Source: Gillisella vitis (GTDB lineage: Bacteria > Pseudomonadota > Alphaproteobacteria > Rhizobiales > Rhizobiaceae). Taken from it: a stretch of 64,000 nucleotides of DNA. Below are positions 36,961 through 46,524 of the stretch, one piece after another. Location of the stretch: contig NZ_LMVL02000002.1 in NCBI RefSeq assembly GCF_001541345.2, forward strand, positions 186,001-250,000, given 5' to 3'. The notes beneath the pieces are model-generated. The model was given only the letters and a program-made list of their open reading frames with translations, was not told where the DNA came from and did not search any database. How positions within the stretch are numbered: the first letter of the stretch is position 1; every line of letters starts with the position of its first letter. The position numbers were made by a program, and so were the translations under genes.

Positions 36961-38976
36961 ATGGACAACCCGCGCCTCGTCGGCCACATCGTTGCAGTTC
37001 AGGGCTTCCGTATAAAAGTCGAGCTTCTGCCCGAAACTCGATCGGCGCTTCGGGCGACGCTTGACGGCGTTCAAGTAGCGATCGCTATCAATGCCTATCT
37101 GACATTCTCGCTGGGCGCGGGTGAAACTGTCATCGGCATCATCACTGACCTCGAAGCGCGCGAGAGCTTCGATCCCACAAGCGGCGATGATCTCAGCCTC
37201 GAATTGATGAAGCCCAGAAGAGTCGCGAGCGTGCAATTGCTGGGGACGATCGAGCGCATCGACAACGAGCCCTCGTTCAGTCCAGGCATTTCAGTGCTGC
37301 CCACACTGGACACGCCCGCTGAGATCGGGTCGCCCGAAATCCTTCGCGCCGTCTTCGAGATACCACCGCGCCGGAACCAGCCCGAAGATTACAACGCAAA
37401 GGACTTTGATTGCGAGCTGAAGATCGGTCACCCGACGGGTCAATCGAGCAATGTCGTCCGCGCTTCGTACAACGACCTATTCTCTCGGCCGTTGGCCATC
37501 GTCGGCAACACCGGCTCCGGCAAGTCCTATTCGGTGTCGAGCCTCATACAAAAAGCGATGAAGGCACTCGACGGCGCTGCTCAGGAGCCGCACATCTTCA
37601 TACTCGACATCAACGGCGAGTATGAGAAGGCCTTTCCGTCAGGCAAGACGACCGTGCGCCAGCCTGATCGGGTCTACCTAAACGGCGAGGAATTTGGCGT
37701 TCCGTTGTGGTTCCTCAACGCCGAGGAAATCTGTGCCTGGCTGAGCGCATCGGAGCAGACCCAAGAGCCCGTGCTCAAGGACTGGTGGGCCATTGCGAAG
37801 GGCGGAAGTGCAGATGATGCCGCCAACCTGAATTCCCTTCAGAATGCCATGAGCGCCTTGGATCAGCTTTTGAGCGAACTCACCCGCATCAAGAAGAAGG
37901 CGGCTGGCTCCTACTGCGATGCCGCGATCGGCCACCTCGCTGACACCGGGATCGATACCACGGCATTCGAAGCCCTATTCGCGCATCACCGAACGGCCAA
38001 CGATTACAACACCGAGGTAATGAACAACCAGGCCGCAGTGGCGACGGAAGCGGAAAAGCTGAAAGACGAGATTCGCGAGCAAATCGTCGGAGGCAGTGGT
38101 GCCGCCGAAGCTGGAGTCCGCACTGCGGATTCGCCACTTCCGATCGCACGGGCAACATTGACGGATCCATCGTTGATCAATCGGGCGGTCTCCAAGGAAG
38201 ATACGTTCAGGGTCGATGCGCATCTCACGACCCTGAAGCTCCGGCTGAAAACCAGATTAGATGACAAACGTTGGCGCTCGTTTCTCAACTACGAGGAAGC
38301 GGCCGTGGCGATCGCCGACCTCTCGTCCTGGTTCGGCCGCTTCGGTCTCGGCAAGGCGACGGGCCCCAAGGTGTCAGTGCTCGACCTGTCCATGTTGAGC
38401 AACGAAGTCCTCCCCTATGCCTGCGCCGTCATTGGCCGCATCTTGCTAGAGGCGCGCGAGCGACTGCCAGCAGCGTCCCGATACAAGCATCCATGGGTTT
38501 TGGTCTTAGAAGAAGCGCATAATTATGCCCGGCCAGGTCGTTCGGACGAGGATCGCGGCCATCGTCAAGCGCGTCTGACCTATGAACGTATCGCCAAGGA
38601 AGGTCGGAAGTTTGGCCTGTCGCTGATCATCGCCAGCCAGCGACCCAGCGAAATCAGCCAGACTATCATCAGCCAATGCGCCAATTTCATCAGCCATCGG
38701 CTGCAGAATCCCGATGATATCGACCACTTCCGTCGCATCATTCCGATGCAAGCACGGCGCCTGCTCGACCAAGTGACAATATTGGCATCCGGCGAAGCCA
38801 TCGTATTTGGCAGCGCTTTCCATATTCCAGCGCGCGTACAGTTCGACCGCCCCGATCCCGGGCCATATAGCCAAACCGCCGCGCCCTACCACGAGTGGTC
38901 AAAGGAAACGAAGCTCTTCCCCTTAGATCATGTCATTGATGCCTGGGGGGTAAACAGCCCGAAACCAGCAGACTGA
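36961..38976 (+). CDS. HerA-like ATPase (DUF87)
   Basis: A 671-residue FtsK/HerA-family motor. An N-terminal beta-barrel (HAS-barrel, about 1-100) precedes the ATPase core with Walker A VGNTGSGKSYSVSSL (about 181-195) and Walker B LVLEEAHNYARP (about 514-525). SIISQCANFISHRLQNPDD contains the usual sensor and arginine finger area. HerA proteins form hexamers that translocate DNA, and next to SIR2 they assemble into a defence complex. No separate NurA nuclease is present, as expected for this type. It ends 124 bases from the convergent GIY-YIG gene. Confidence 0.88.
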   Translation: MDNPRLVGHIVAVQGFRIKVELLPETRSALRATLDGVQVAIAINAYLTFSLGAGETVIGIITDLEARESFDPTSGDDLSLELMKPRRVASVQLLGTIERIDNEPSFSPGISVLPTLDTPAEIGSPEILRAVFEIPPRRNQPEDYNAKDFDCELKIGHPTGQSSNVVRASYNDLFSRPLAIVGNTGSGKSYSVSSLIQKAMKALDGAAQEPHIFILDINGEYEKAFPSGKTTVRQPDRVYLNGEEFGVPLWFLNAEEICAWLSASEQTQEPVLKDWWAIAKGGSADDAANLNSLQNAMSALDQLLSELTRIKKKAAGSYCDAAIGHLADTGIDTTAFEALFAHHRTANDYNTEVMNNQAAVATEAEKLKDEIREQIVGGSGAAEAGVRTADSPLPIARATLTDPSLINRAVSKEDTFRVDAHLTTLKLRLKTRLDDKRWRSFLNYEEAAVAIADLSSWFGRFGLGKATGPKVSVLDLSMLSNEVLPYACAVIGRILLEARERLPAASRYKHPWVLVLEEAHNYARPGRSDEDRGHRQARLTYERIAKEGRKFGLSLIIASQRPSEISQTIISQCANFISHRLQNPDDIDHFRRIIPMQARRLLDQVTILASGEAIVFGSAFHIPARVQFDRPDPGPYSQTAAPYHEWSKETKLFPLDHVIDAWGVNSPKPAD

Positions 38977-39100
38977 CCCGCGAGCCCTATCTTACTGTTG
39001 CGGGAATACACCTTCTTTTGGCGACCACACGGTGATGCCACAGGGGCGATCGCGCCTCGGGTCTGCATACTCACAAGAATCGCAGCCGTGTTGGGGAACG

Positions 39101-40300
39101 TCAGCGGTCAAAACGCACCAAATTTGCAGTTTTCGGATCATAAACATGGCCCGTGATCGTGCCATCCTTGATGCGACTGACGGCCTCATCAACGGCGAAT
39201 ATCGGAACTAAGAACCACTCCTTGGGCACGATCGGTTGGCCGAAACGATCCTTGATCTCGACATCCAAGCGAGCGGCGCCAAAGACCTTGTGGATCAGCG
39301 TTTCGAGCTTAGCGCGGTTAATGTTGTAGAGTTCGTAAGTTGCGACGATCTCGACATCGGCCATGAGGTAGGTTGGATCAAGCCGAGCGTTAGCGATACG
39401 CCGCTCGACGCTACCGCCCGTCACGCCGATCTTGTGCAGGATCTCACGGTTGGCTGCGACCAAGGGGTGGTCGGACTTGCTCCGCAACACATAGATCGTG
39501 CCGCTGGCCTGATCACCATCGCCAGTCTGGTCATCGAATAACGGGCCGGCGCTGGGCTCGGTAATACGCCGACCAGCCTCATCCTTGTAGAGGGCGCGCT
39601 GCAGCGATCGCAATAGCAGGTCGCTCTCGGTGCCATTCGAATAGATCACCCGGAGCCGCGCGTCGGTTTCGCCATTGGGCGCCTTTATCGGCTCACCAAC
39701 CTCCGCCACATAAGCGGTCTGGCCCCCAAGGATGAAGAATTGCCCGGGCTGAATGTCGGCTTTCAAGAAACCCGCGTCCTTGACAAAAGGTCTTGTGGTC
39801 CGCTGCCCGCTCTCAAGATCGACCTGTACCTGCTGAAATAGGGGTTTAAATCTCTCGAAATCCACGCACTTCTCGCGGCTCGCGATTTCTTCGGCCTCGC
39901 GCTTCTCTGCACTAGTGCGCACATGGCGCAGCGCGGTGATGTCGGATGAACCGGCCGCGCCCTCCAGTTCGGCGAGCAGTTCGTCCTCATCCATCGAGTC
40001 AGCGGGCGGGCCAGACGCCATGGGCGCACCTGTAAGCAGTCCCTGGTGATCAAACTGTGTGAGAAGGGACCGGCACTCTTCCAGCGCGCGCAGTCGGTCG
40101 AGCCGCAGGGCGTAGAGCCGTTCAAATATATCGCCATGCTCGCCATGGCGCGGAGCGTGGCCGTTTTTCTCGACAAAGCGCTGAATCTCCTCAAAGCCCG
40201 CGATGATGCGCTCCGCCCTGGGCGAACGGCCGCCCTTCTTTTCCGGTTGCGCGAAATCGTCGAGCTCCGCACGCAGTTCATCAAGGTCGAGATCACTCAT
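39101..40300 (-). CDS. GIY-YIG-like (T5orf172/MUG113) protein
   Basis: A 399-residue protein, last gene of the leftward operon. The N-terminal half is charged and helical. The C-terminal domain (about 280-390) reads IYVLRSKSDHP, then LHKIGVTGGSVERRI and ETLIHKVFGAARL, the strand, GIY/YIG-equivalent (YVL and KIG), arginine and glutamate positions of T5orf172/MUG113 nucleases. It is thus a candidate DNA-cutting subunit. ATG 40300 overlaps the helicase stop by eight bases; an in-frame start at 40414 would lie deep within the helicase gene. Confidence 0.78.
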   Translation of the reverse strand: MSDLDLDELRAELDDFAQPEKKGGRSPRAERIIAGFEEIQRFVEKNGHAPRHGEHGDIFERLYALRLDRLRALEECRSLLTQFDHQGLLTGAPMASGPPADSMDEDELLAELEGAAGSSDITALRHVRTSAEKREAEEIASREKCVDFERFKPLFQQVQVDLESGQRTTRPFVKDAGFLKADIQPGQFFILGGQTAYVAEVGEPIKAPNGETDARLRVIYSNGTESDLLLRSLQRALYKDEAGRRITEPSAGPLFDDQTGDGDQASGTIYVLRSKSDHPLVAANREILHKIGVTGGSVERRIANARLDPTYLMADVEIVATYELYNINRAKLETLIHKVFGAARLDVEIKDRFGQPIVPKEWFLVPIFAVDEAVSRIKDGTITGHVYDPKTANLVRFDR

Positions 40301-42347
40301 AGCGGCCCTCATCCTTGAAGCGGACAAACGCGGCGGCACCTTCTGCCAGATGCTTTTCCCAAGCGTCGGTCGAACTGATCGACGGCAGACGCCCGCGCTC
40401 CCGCTTGAACTCAACGGCGCGCTTGGCGATCACCTTCGCCTCCTCCGGCGTCAGGGTGGCGCGCTTGGCGGCAATCGCTGCGGCAACCTGCTTCAGGCTC
40501 TCCTCGCTCATCGTCTTGGCAAGGATGGCATAGGCTTCCCCGAAGGGATTGATCCGGTCGATCAAGTCGATGTCCAACTCGCGCACGTCCATCGCGAACT
40601 TGCGCACGCCATCGACAAAGGCGGTATTCGCACTCTCCTCGCCGAGCGCGCTGCCCGCCGCGACTTCTTTCGCCTTCTGGGTCAGATTCAACGCCGCCAC
40701 GGCATGCTGGCGGACAGCCTCCTGGTCCTCCGCGTCGAGCTGCGGGAACTTGTCCTTGATGATCTTGCCCATACGCACCTGGGTCAGTTCCTCGGGGACG
40801 AGTTCCTCGTCGAAAAGGCCGCGCTCGATCGTGGTCTTATCCTGCACGAAGGCGGCGATCACCTCGTTCAGATCCTCTTGGCAAATCCGCGTCGCTTCCT
40901 CGCTCTTGGGCGTCGCCAGGCCTTTGATCTCGATCTGGAACTTGCCGGACTCCTCGTTGAAGCCGACGTTACACTTGTTCGGATCGAAGCCGCCCTCGCC
41001 ATAGTCGAAGCCCGGCGTCGGCTCATTTTGGGGATTCTTTGGCTTGAACTCGAAGCGGGGCGCAAGCACCTGTTCCATCAGCAAGCTGGCGGCGATGGCC
41101 TTCAGAGTGTCGTTGACAGCCTCGGTCACGATGTCATCTGCGGCGGCAGGCTCGGCGATTAGGTTCGAGAAGCGCGCGCGGGTCTTGCCCGGCGCGTCAC
41201 GGGTGGCGCGGCCGATGATCTGCACAATCTCGGTCAGACTGGAGCGATAACCGACGGTCAGCGCGTGCTCGCACCAGATCCAGTCGAAGCCTTCCTTCGC
41301 CATACCGAGCGCTATGATGATGTCGACATGATCGCGGTTATTCTTCTGCGAGGGGTCTTTCAGCGCGGCGGACACGCGGTCGCGCTTGGTGGGATCGTCA
41401 TCGACCAGATCGGCGATGCGCAGAATCCTGCCTTCCGCCGTCTTCACCAACTGAAAGCCAGTGGCGGGATCGGTTCCCTGCCAGGCACCCAGCTCCTCGA
41501 TGATGTGCTCGACTTCCTTGATCTTGTCCTTCGTACTTTCGCGCGAATTGACGTTCGGGATGTGGATGATCGTCTTTTCGGCTGGGTTCAGCACTTTTAG
41601 AATGTCATCGGCATAGGAGTCCGAATAGAAAAAATAGCCGATGTCGAGCTGCTTCAGGTACTGGTAGCCATTGAGCTGCTCATAATAGGTGTAGGTGACG
41701 CTCTCGAACTTGCCTTCGTCCTGCGGCGCCAGCACAGCCTCGGCATCCCCACGGAAATAGGAGCCCGTCATGGCGACGACATGAACGTGGTCGCGCGCGA
41801 TGAACTCGCCTAAATGCAGGCCGAGCTTGTTGTCGGGATTGGCCGAGACATGGTGGAATTCGTCCACTGCGATCAGCCGGTCGTCGAAGGCCTCGATCCC
41901 GAACTTGTCGACAGCGAAACGGAAGGTCGCGTGGGTGCAGACCAGCACCTTGTCATCGCTTTCGAGGAAGGTGCCGAGGGCGTTGACCTTGCCACCATTG
42001 TCGTTGCCCGGCGCATCGCAAAGGTTCCACTTCGGCTCGACATGCCAGTCGGACCAGAAGCCATGCTTGCTCAGCGGCTCGTCATGAAAGCTGGAGCCGA
42101 TGGATTTTTCCGGCACGACGATGATAGCCTGCTTAACGCCCTGATTGGTGAGTTTGTCGAGCGCGATGAACATCAACGCACGGCTTTTGCCCGAGGCTGG
42201 CGGTGACTTGATCAGCAGATATTGCTCGCCGCGTTTGTCGAATGCACGTTCCTGCATCTGCCGCATGCCGAACTCGTTGGCCTTGGTCGAGCTGCCGTTG
42301 GTGGCGTAGCGAACCGAGACAGAGGGGACTTGTTTTTCGCCTGTCAT
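40293..42347 (-). CDS. DEAD-type superfamily 2 helicase
   Basis: A 684-residue SF2 ATPase like type III restriction or DEAD/DEAH translocases. Motif I is PPASGKSRA (about 49-57), motif II is VDEFHHV (about 161-167), motif III AMTGSYF, and motif VI QIIGRATRDAPGKTRARF. The C-terminal 200 residues are helical and lack a nuclease motif I could see. Its ATG overlaps the end of the small membrane-protein gene by four bases, so the product likely functions with the methylase and GIY-YIG proteins. Confidence 0.88.
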   Translation of the reverse strand: MTGEKQVPSVSVRYATNGSSTKANEFGMRQMQERAFDKRGEQYLLIKSPPASGKSRALMFIALDKLTNQGVKQAIIVVPEKSIGSSFHDEPLSKHGFWSDWHVEPKWNLCDAPGNDNGGKVNALGTFLESDDKVLVCTHATFRFAVDKFGIEAFDDRLIAVDEFHHVSANPDNKLGLHLGEFIARDHVHVVAMTGSYFRGDAEAVLAPQDEGKFESVTYTYYEQLNGYQYLKQLDIGYFFYSDSYADDILKVLNPAEKTIIHIPNVNSRESTKDKIKEVEHIIEELGAWQGTDPATGFQLVKTAEGRILRIADLVDDDPTKRDRVSAALKDPSQKNNRDHVDIIIALGMAKEGFDWIWCEHALTVGYRSSLTEIVQIIGRATRDAPGKTRARFSNLIAEPAAADDIVTEAVNDTLKAIAASLLMEQVLAPRFEFKPKNPQNEPTPGFDYGEGGFDPNKCNVGFNEESGKFQIEIKGLATPKSEEATRICQEDLNEVIAAFVQDKTTIERGLFDEELVPEELTQVRMGKIIKDKFPQLDAEDQEAVRQHAVAALNLTQKAKEVAAGSALGEESANTAFVDGVRKFAMDVRELDIDLIDRINPFGEAYAILAKTMSEESLKQVAAAIAAKRATLTPEEAKVIAKRAVEFKRERGRLPSISSTDAWEKHLAEGAAAFVRFKDEGRYE

Positions 42348-42955
42348 AAGTCAAGTCCCTCATTCTTGCCGCTAATCTGACGATGCTTTTGAAATTCAGC
42401 TAGTTTGTCTTGGAAGAATTTTTCCATATCCCAACCCCAGTCCCAGAACTTCTTGGGGGTATCGGGCAACCTAAATTCGTGCCTCAGATCTTTGACCAAA
42501 TTCACTGATTCTAAGCCAAGGTGCGCGTAGCCCTCCTGTCGCGCAGAAAACAATTCGTCGTAGTCAGGCGGAAATGAATTTTCTGCAGAGGCAGCAATAT
42601 ATCGATCCGTTTCGCGAGCATCGTTTGGCAAGGACAAGATGCGGTACGTGAGTTTGAAGCTGACGCTTCGCCAATCTATGTCATCTGGAAAGCTCGGTGG
42701 CTCCGGTTTGGTGGACTGTGGGACGTAATATTCTTCGCCTTGTTCGGTCCTTCCGGCTGGGCGACCCTCGCATGTTCCATCGTGGGAGACGACAGAAACG
42801 CAGCTCTGCGCATATTCATCAAGAACAGCGATGAGCCGAACAGCCGCATATCGGCCATTGCCCTTGCGTTTAAAGTGGTGCGTCAGCCAATCTTTGAAAC
42901 CGGTGAGTAAGCTGCCGAGGATAACGCCCATAAGTCCGATGATTGCCGCGCTCAT
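42344..42955 (-). CDS. Small single-span membrane protein of the methylase operon
   Basis: A 203-residue protein I do not recognise. An N-terminal hydrophobic helix (AAIIGLMGVILGSLLTG, residues 3-19) should anchor it, followed by a basic stretch and a cytoplasmic soluble region with many tryptophans and charged residues. It overlaps both neighbours by four bases (ATGA type), so translation is coupled between the methylase and helicase genes. A membrane anchor is unusual for a restriction-like operon. It could be a sensor, an effector or unrelated cargo. Confidence 0.75.
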   Translation of the reverse strand: MSAAIIGLMGVILGSLLTGFKDWLTHHFKRKGNGRYAAVRLIAVLDEYAQSCVSVVSHDGTCEGRPAGRTEQGEEYYVPQSTKPEPPSFPDDIDWRSVSFKLTYRILSLPNDARETDRYIAASAENSFPPDYDELFSARQEGYAHLGLESVNLVKDLRHEFRLPDTPKKFWDWGWDMEKFFQDKLAEFQKHRQISGKNEGLDL

Positions 42956-45726
42956 GCCGCACCGGCCTTTCGCTTCTTACCGTTCGCGGCTCCAGCGCTC
43001 ATCTTGGTGTAAAGCTCGAACAGCTTTTCCAAGCGTTCGGTGTCGTTTTTGAACCGGCGGCCTATATAGATACGTTCCAGTACCTCGTCGTTGCGGTCAT
43101 GTGCCGCGCGCAGGTCGGCGGGCATAGCATCGGGATCGTAGAGGTCGGCGATCGTCGCAGGAAAATGCGCCTCGCGCGCCAGCAGGATGTCCTCGGCGCA
43201 GCGGGTCAGGTCGGCCTTGTTCTTCTCGGTAAGCATGGGAACGGGGAAGGTGTTCCAAGCAAGCGTGTTTGTGTATGAGTAACGCCGCTCCAGTCGGCCG
43301 CAAACAGTTCCAACCCAAACTATATGTAGCTTTGATGCAAGAATTGCGAATTGAAAGAAATCTCCGTCGTATATTCCATAGGCGCGGTTTGTTATTGTAA
43401 AACGATCATCAAGTAAATCGACGGGAAGATAATCTCTCTTCTCGGACGACACTGCGGGCATTGCAATAAGATGATGGCGAGGGGCATTGTTTTCGCGGAA
43501 ACGATGAGCCGTTGCCGCCATCGCCTTAACAGTCTCGTCTGAGTTTTGGGACCTGAGTGTCCTTACTGCCTCGACTCTCGCGGCGATTTCTGGAATAGCC
43601 ATTGCGTCCGACAATTGGCCGTCTTCGATCCAAAGGCAGTATTTTGGCTTTCCATCTATGATTTCGCTTGATCCGCTAGCCCTGCGAATGAAGGTCTCAC
43701 ACTCTGGGCTACGCCGAAGGATTGCGTCTCTTTCGGACATGCTCAGGAGCAATTTCCCTCCTTCGTAGGGCATGTTGCCTCTCGGCATTACGTCGACAAC
43801 GGAAAGGGGGTCATTGCGCTTATCAATAAGTACATCGATGTTCGGCACGAGGTACGGCCCAATGACTGAACAGTCGATAGCGCGTACGCGGCTCCCTTCT
43901 TCGTAAAAAAGGCGTGCTCCGCCACTGCTTTTCCGACTTAGACCGACAATTACGACAGTGACGCCTGCATTATTCTGGGCAAGATTTTGCCACTTGAAGT
44001 CCGTGTGAGCGAAATGAATGCGGCACTCGTTCTTCAGAATAATCGGCCATAAAAAAATTGCATGCTGGCCTTGACACACTGTGTTAATTGAAACGAACGC
44101 CCCATCGCAAGGGCAATACTTGCTATAATCACAAAGCTTCAGAAACCACCCTGAAACGTAATTTAGTGACTTCCAAGATCGTGTAAGAGCAGAAAAAAGC
44201 TCTTTTATATCGGCTTTTTGCTCGCTGGTTTGATCATTCGTCCAAACATACGGTGGATTGCCACAAATATACGTCTCTCCGCCGTCGTTCTCGAAGTCGA
44301 TCTGTGCCTGATTGAGCGGCGTGTGGAACAGATCGTCGGCGTGGTACTTCACGCCGGTTCCCGTGGGCGGGCAAATGCTGAGCCAATCGAGCCGCAGCGC
44401 ATTGCCACACGTTATCCAATTCTGAGCATCGAGCGGGAGGAAATCGCGTAGTGCCTCCTTCTGGCCTCGATAAAGCACGTCGCACTGATACTCGGCGATG
44501 ATAAGCGCCAGTCGCGCGATCTCGGCCGGAAAGTCACGCAGTTCGATACCGCGAAAATTCGTCAGTGGAATTTCCGTGCGCCGGTCGGCCTCGTCTCGGC
44601 GCTTGTTGACCTCCGCCTCGATGGCCCGCATTTCCTTGTAGGCAATGACAAGGAAATTGCCCGAGCCGCAAGCCGGATCGAACACGCGGATCTTCGACAT
44701 GCGCTTGCGCAGGTTGAGCAACATGCGCCCGTTGTCGCCAGCCTCTTCCAGCTTCTCGCGCAGATCATCGAGGAAAAGCGGGTTCAGCACTTTCAGGATG
44801 TTGGGCACGCTGGTGTAATGCATGCCAAGCGCACCGCGCTCATCGTCGTCCGCCACGGCCTGGATCATCGACCCGAAAATGTCCGGGTTGATCTTCTTCC
44901 AGTCGAGGCTTCCGATATGTAGTAGGTAGGACCTCGCGATGCGGCTGAAGCGAGGCACATCCGTGGTTCCGGAAAACAGACCGCCATTCACATAAGGAAA
45001 GCGGCTGGCCCAGCGCGGGACCCCGGCGGCGGCATGCGCTTCCGCCTTGGTGTTCATGGCGCGGAACAGTTCGCTGATTACCTCATGGGTGTTCGACGAA
45101 TCCTTGGCGCTCATTGTTTCGATTGCCGAGGTGAACGCGGCACCGCTATCGAAAATCTCGGTGTCCTCTGCAAAGAAGCAGAAGATCAGCCGCGCCATGA
45201 AATGGTTCATGTCATGCCGACGCTGCGCGGTGCCCCATTCGGGGTTGTCCTTCAGCAGCTCGACATAGAGCCGGTTCAGGCGACTGGTCGCGCGGATGTC
45301 AAACGAACTTTCGCGGACCTGCTTGACTGTCGTGATGCCCGCCAACGGCAGGAAAAAGCCGAAGTGGTTAGGGAAATCGGCATAAGTGCAGGAGATCGGA
45401 GCGTCGTCGGTCGTGAGGTCTTCGGCTTCGAACAGCTCGCCGTCGGTCGCCAGTACGAAGCGCGCCTTCGCCCGCGCCGTCGCCGAGCTTGCCTTCAACG
45501 CTTGCAGCGTGTGCGTGACCTCACCTGGCTTGCAGGTAGCGATGTGAATGTTGTTGGTCTGAAGCACGCCGCCTAGATCGGATTTGTTGGAGTCGCCCTT
45601 GCGTAGGCGCTTGAGGGTGGTCTCCTTGTTCCCAAACGCCTCGAGGAACGCGTAGGGAAATTCTTCGGCGTCGAACGGCAGCTCCGCGAGCACCGAGATG
45701 GCTTCTTCGATTTCAACCGCGTTCAT
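42952..45726 (-). CDS. Class I N6-adenine DNA methyltransferase (MmeI-like)
   Basis: A 924-residue methylase. SAM-binding motif I is VFDPACGSGNFLV (about 348-360) and catalytic motif IV is GNPPYVW (about 489-495). A helical domain (about 150-330) precedes the core and a target-recognition region follows, the layout of MmeI-type enzymes. The first 140 residues contain acidic positions (for example DGELFEAEDL) but no convincing PD-D/ExK nuclease, so cutting may be done by another subunit. ATG 45726 overlaps the XRE gene end by 14 bases. Confidence 0.85.
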   Translation of the reverse strand: MNAVEIEEAISVLAELPFDAEEFPYAFLEAFGNKETTLKRLRKGDSNKSDLGGVLQTNNIHIATCKPGEVTHTLQALKASSATARAKARFVLATDGELFEAEDLTTDDAPISCTYADFPNHFGFFLPLAGITTVKQVRESSFDIRATSRLNRLYVELLKDNPEWGTAQRRHDMNHFMARLIFCFFAEDTEIFDSGAAFTSAIETMSAKDSSNTHEVISELFRAMNTKAEAHAAAGVPRWASRFPYVNGGLFSGTTDVPRFSRIARSYLLHIGSLDWKKINPDIFGSMIQAVADDDERGALGMHYTSVPNILKVLNPLFLDDLREKLEEAGDNGRMLLNLRKRMSKIRVFDPACGSGNFLVIAYKEMRAIEAEVNKRRDEADRRTEIPLTNFRGIELRDFPAEIARLALIIAEYQCDVLYRGQKEALRDFLPLDAQNWITCGNALRLDWLSICPPTGTGVKYHADDLFHTPLNQAQIDFENDGGETYICGNPPYVWTNDQTSEQKADIKELFSALTRSWKSLNYVSGWFLKLCDYSKYCPCDGAFVSINTVCQGQHAIFLWPIILKNECRIHFAHTDFKWQNLAQNNAGVTVVIVGLSRKSSGGARLFYEEGSRVRAIDCSVIGPYLVPNIDVLIDKRNDPLSVVDVMPRGNMPYEGGKLLLSMSERDAILRRSPECETFIRRASGSSEIIDGKPKYCLWIEDGQLSDAMAIPEIAARVEAVRTLRSQNSDETVKAMAATAHRFRENNAPRHHLIAMPAVSSEKRDYLPVDLLDDRFTITNRAYGIYDGDFFQFAILASKLHIVWVGTVCGRLERRYSYTNTLAWNTFPVPMLTEKNKADLTRCAEDILLAREAHFPATIADLYDPDAMPADLRAAHDRNDEVLERIYIGRRFKNDTERLEKLFELYTKMSAGAANGKKRKAGAA

Positions 45727-46015
45727 GAGCGCCCTGTTTGTCGTCGGGGGTACCAGCAAACGATTGGACGTCGATGCCGTCGGCCTTGTGCATCGCCTCG
45801 GCCAGCTCGTGATCGAGTTGACGGATCAACCACTCGCGGGCCGGCAACCCGAAAGCCTTCTCCAATCGGATTGCCATTTCAGGGGAGACGCCTGATCGCC
45901 CGTTCAGCAGGTTGCTGAGGGTCTGCCGATCCACGCCGAGAACGCGCGCTGCGTCGGTCACGCTCAGCCCGTGCTTTTCGAGGCATTCCTGCCGAACTAC
46001 TAATCCTGGATGCAT
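45713..46015 (-). CDS. HigA-like XRE regulator, first gene of the methylase operon
   Basis: A 100-residue helix-turn-helix protein: LSVTDAARVLGVDRQTLSNLL is the DNA-binding unit, and the HPGLVVRQECLEKHG lead matches HigA antitoxins. No HigB-like toxin lies next to it on either strand, so it more likely acts as controller of the methylase operon. ATG 46015 is preferred to a start at 46045. Upstream on its strand, AGGGTTC occurs twice, 13 bases apart start to start, a possible operator. Confidence 0.8.
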   Translation of the reverse strand: MHPGLVVRQECLEKHGLSVTDAARVLGVDRQTLSNLLNGRSGVSPEMAIRLEKAFGLPAREWLIRQLDHELAEAMHKADGIDVQSFAGTPDDKQGAHERG

Positions 46016-46524
46016 CGCCCAACCGATTCGCTCGAACCCTACCACGGAACCCTATAGTGATAATCGACACTCGACAATTGCCCACGCAGGATCTGGATCA
46101 TCTTGTCCACGTAGTATTCGAGGTGACCAAGGCGCTCAGAGAAGTGACCGCATCCACCTTAGGGCCGCGCCTAACGACATCTCGGCAGATCACCCAGGCA
46201 GCGTTGGCAATCGCGACGCCGCGTTTGCGCTATCACATGGACGCCATGACAAATGCTGTCATGGTTCGCCGACGCCGATCCCTATGGCCCACCACAAAAA
46301 ATCGTGCACCCGAGACTTCGATGCCCGCGACCTGGACATCAATCCTAGCAAGGTGAAAACGCCTGTTTTCCGTTGACGTGCCGGTCTAGTGTCGCAGAAA
46401 ACGCCTGCGCCTCTTGCCAGAAGGGCATGGGAGCGGGTTTGATACCAAGAATTGCTGCCGATCTGCGGGCCATAGCTTATCCGGTCGAAAGTAAATATCT
46501 CCAATCTGGGGCTGGAGGGGGCTC
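46016..46524. other. Divergent intergenic region between the XRE and GHKL genes
   Basis: About 500 bases with promoters for two divergent operons. A 99-codon plus-strand frame at 46057-46356 starts MIIDTRQLPTQDLDHLVHVV and has coding-like bases for about 40 codons, then degenerates into basic residues; I cannot assign it and treat it as a possible decayed fragment. Short repeats AAAACGCCTG occur near 46356 and 46398. Confidence 0.4.

Noticed and set aside
39101..46015. BREX or DISARM system
   Set aside because: A methylase and helicase are present, but there is no PglZ, BrxA/B/C, DrmA/B or PLD-type protein nearby.
46057..46356. 99-codon plus-strand frame before the GHKL gene
   Set aside because: Only its first part looks coding, the rest is basic and low quality; I kept it as a note in the intergenic entry, not as a gene.
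45713..46524. HigBA toxin-antitoxin pair
   Set aside because: Only the HigA-like protein is visible; no RelE/HigB-like frame lies on either strand beside it.
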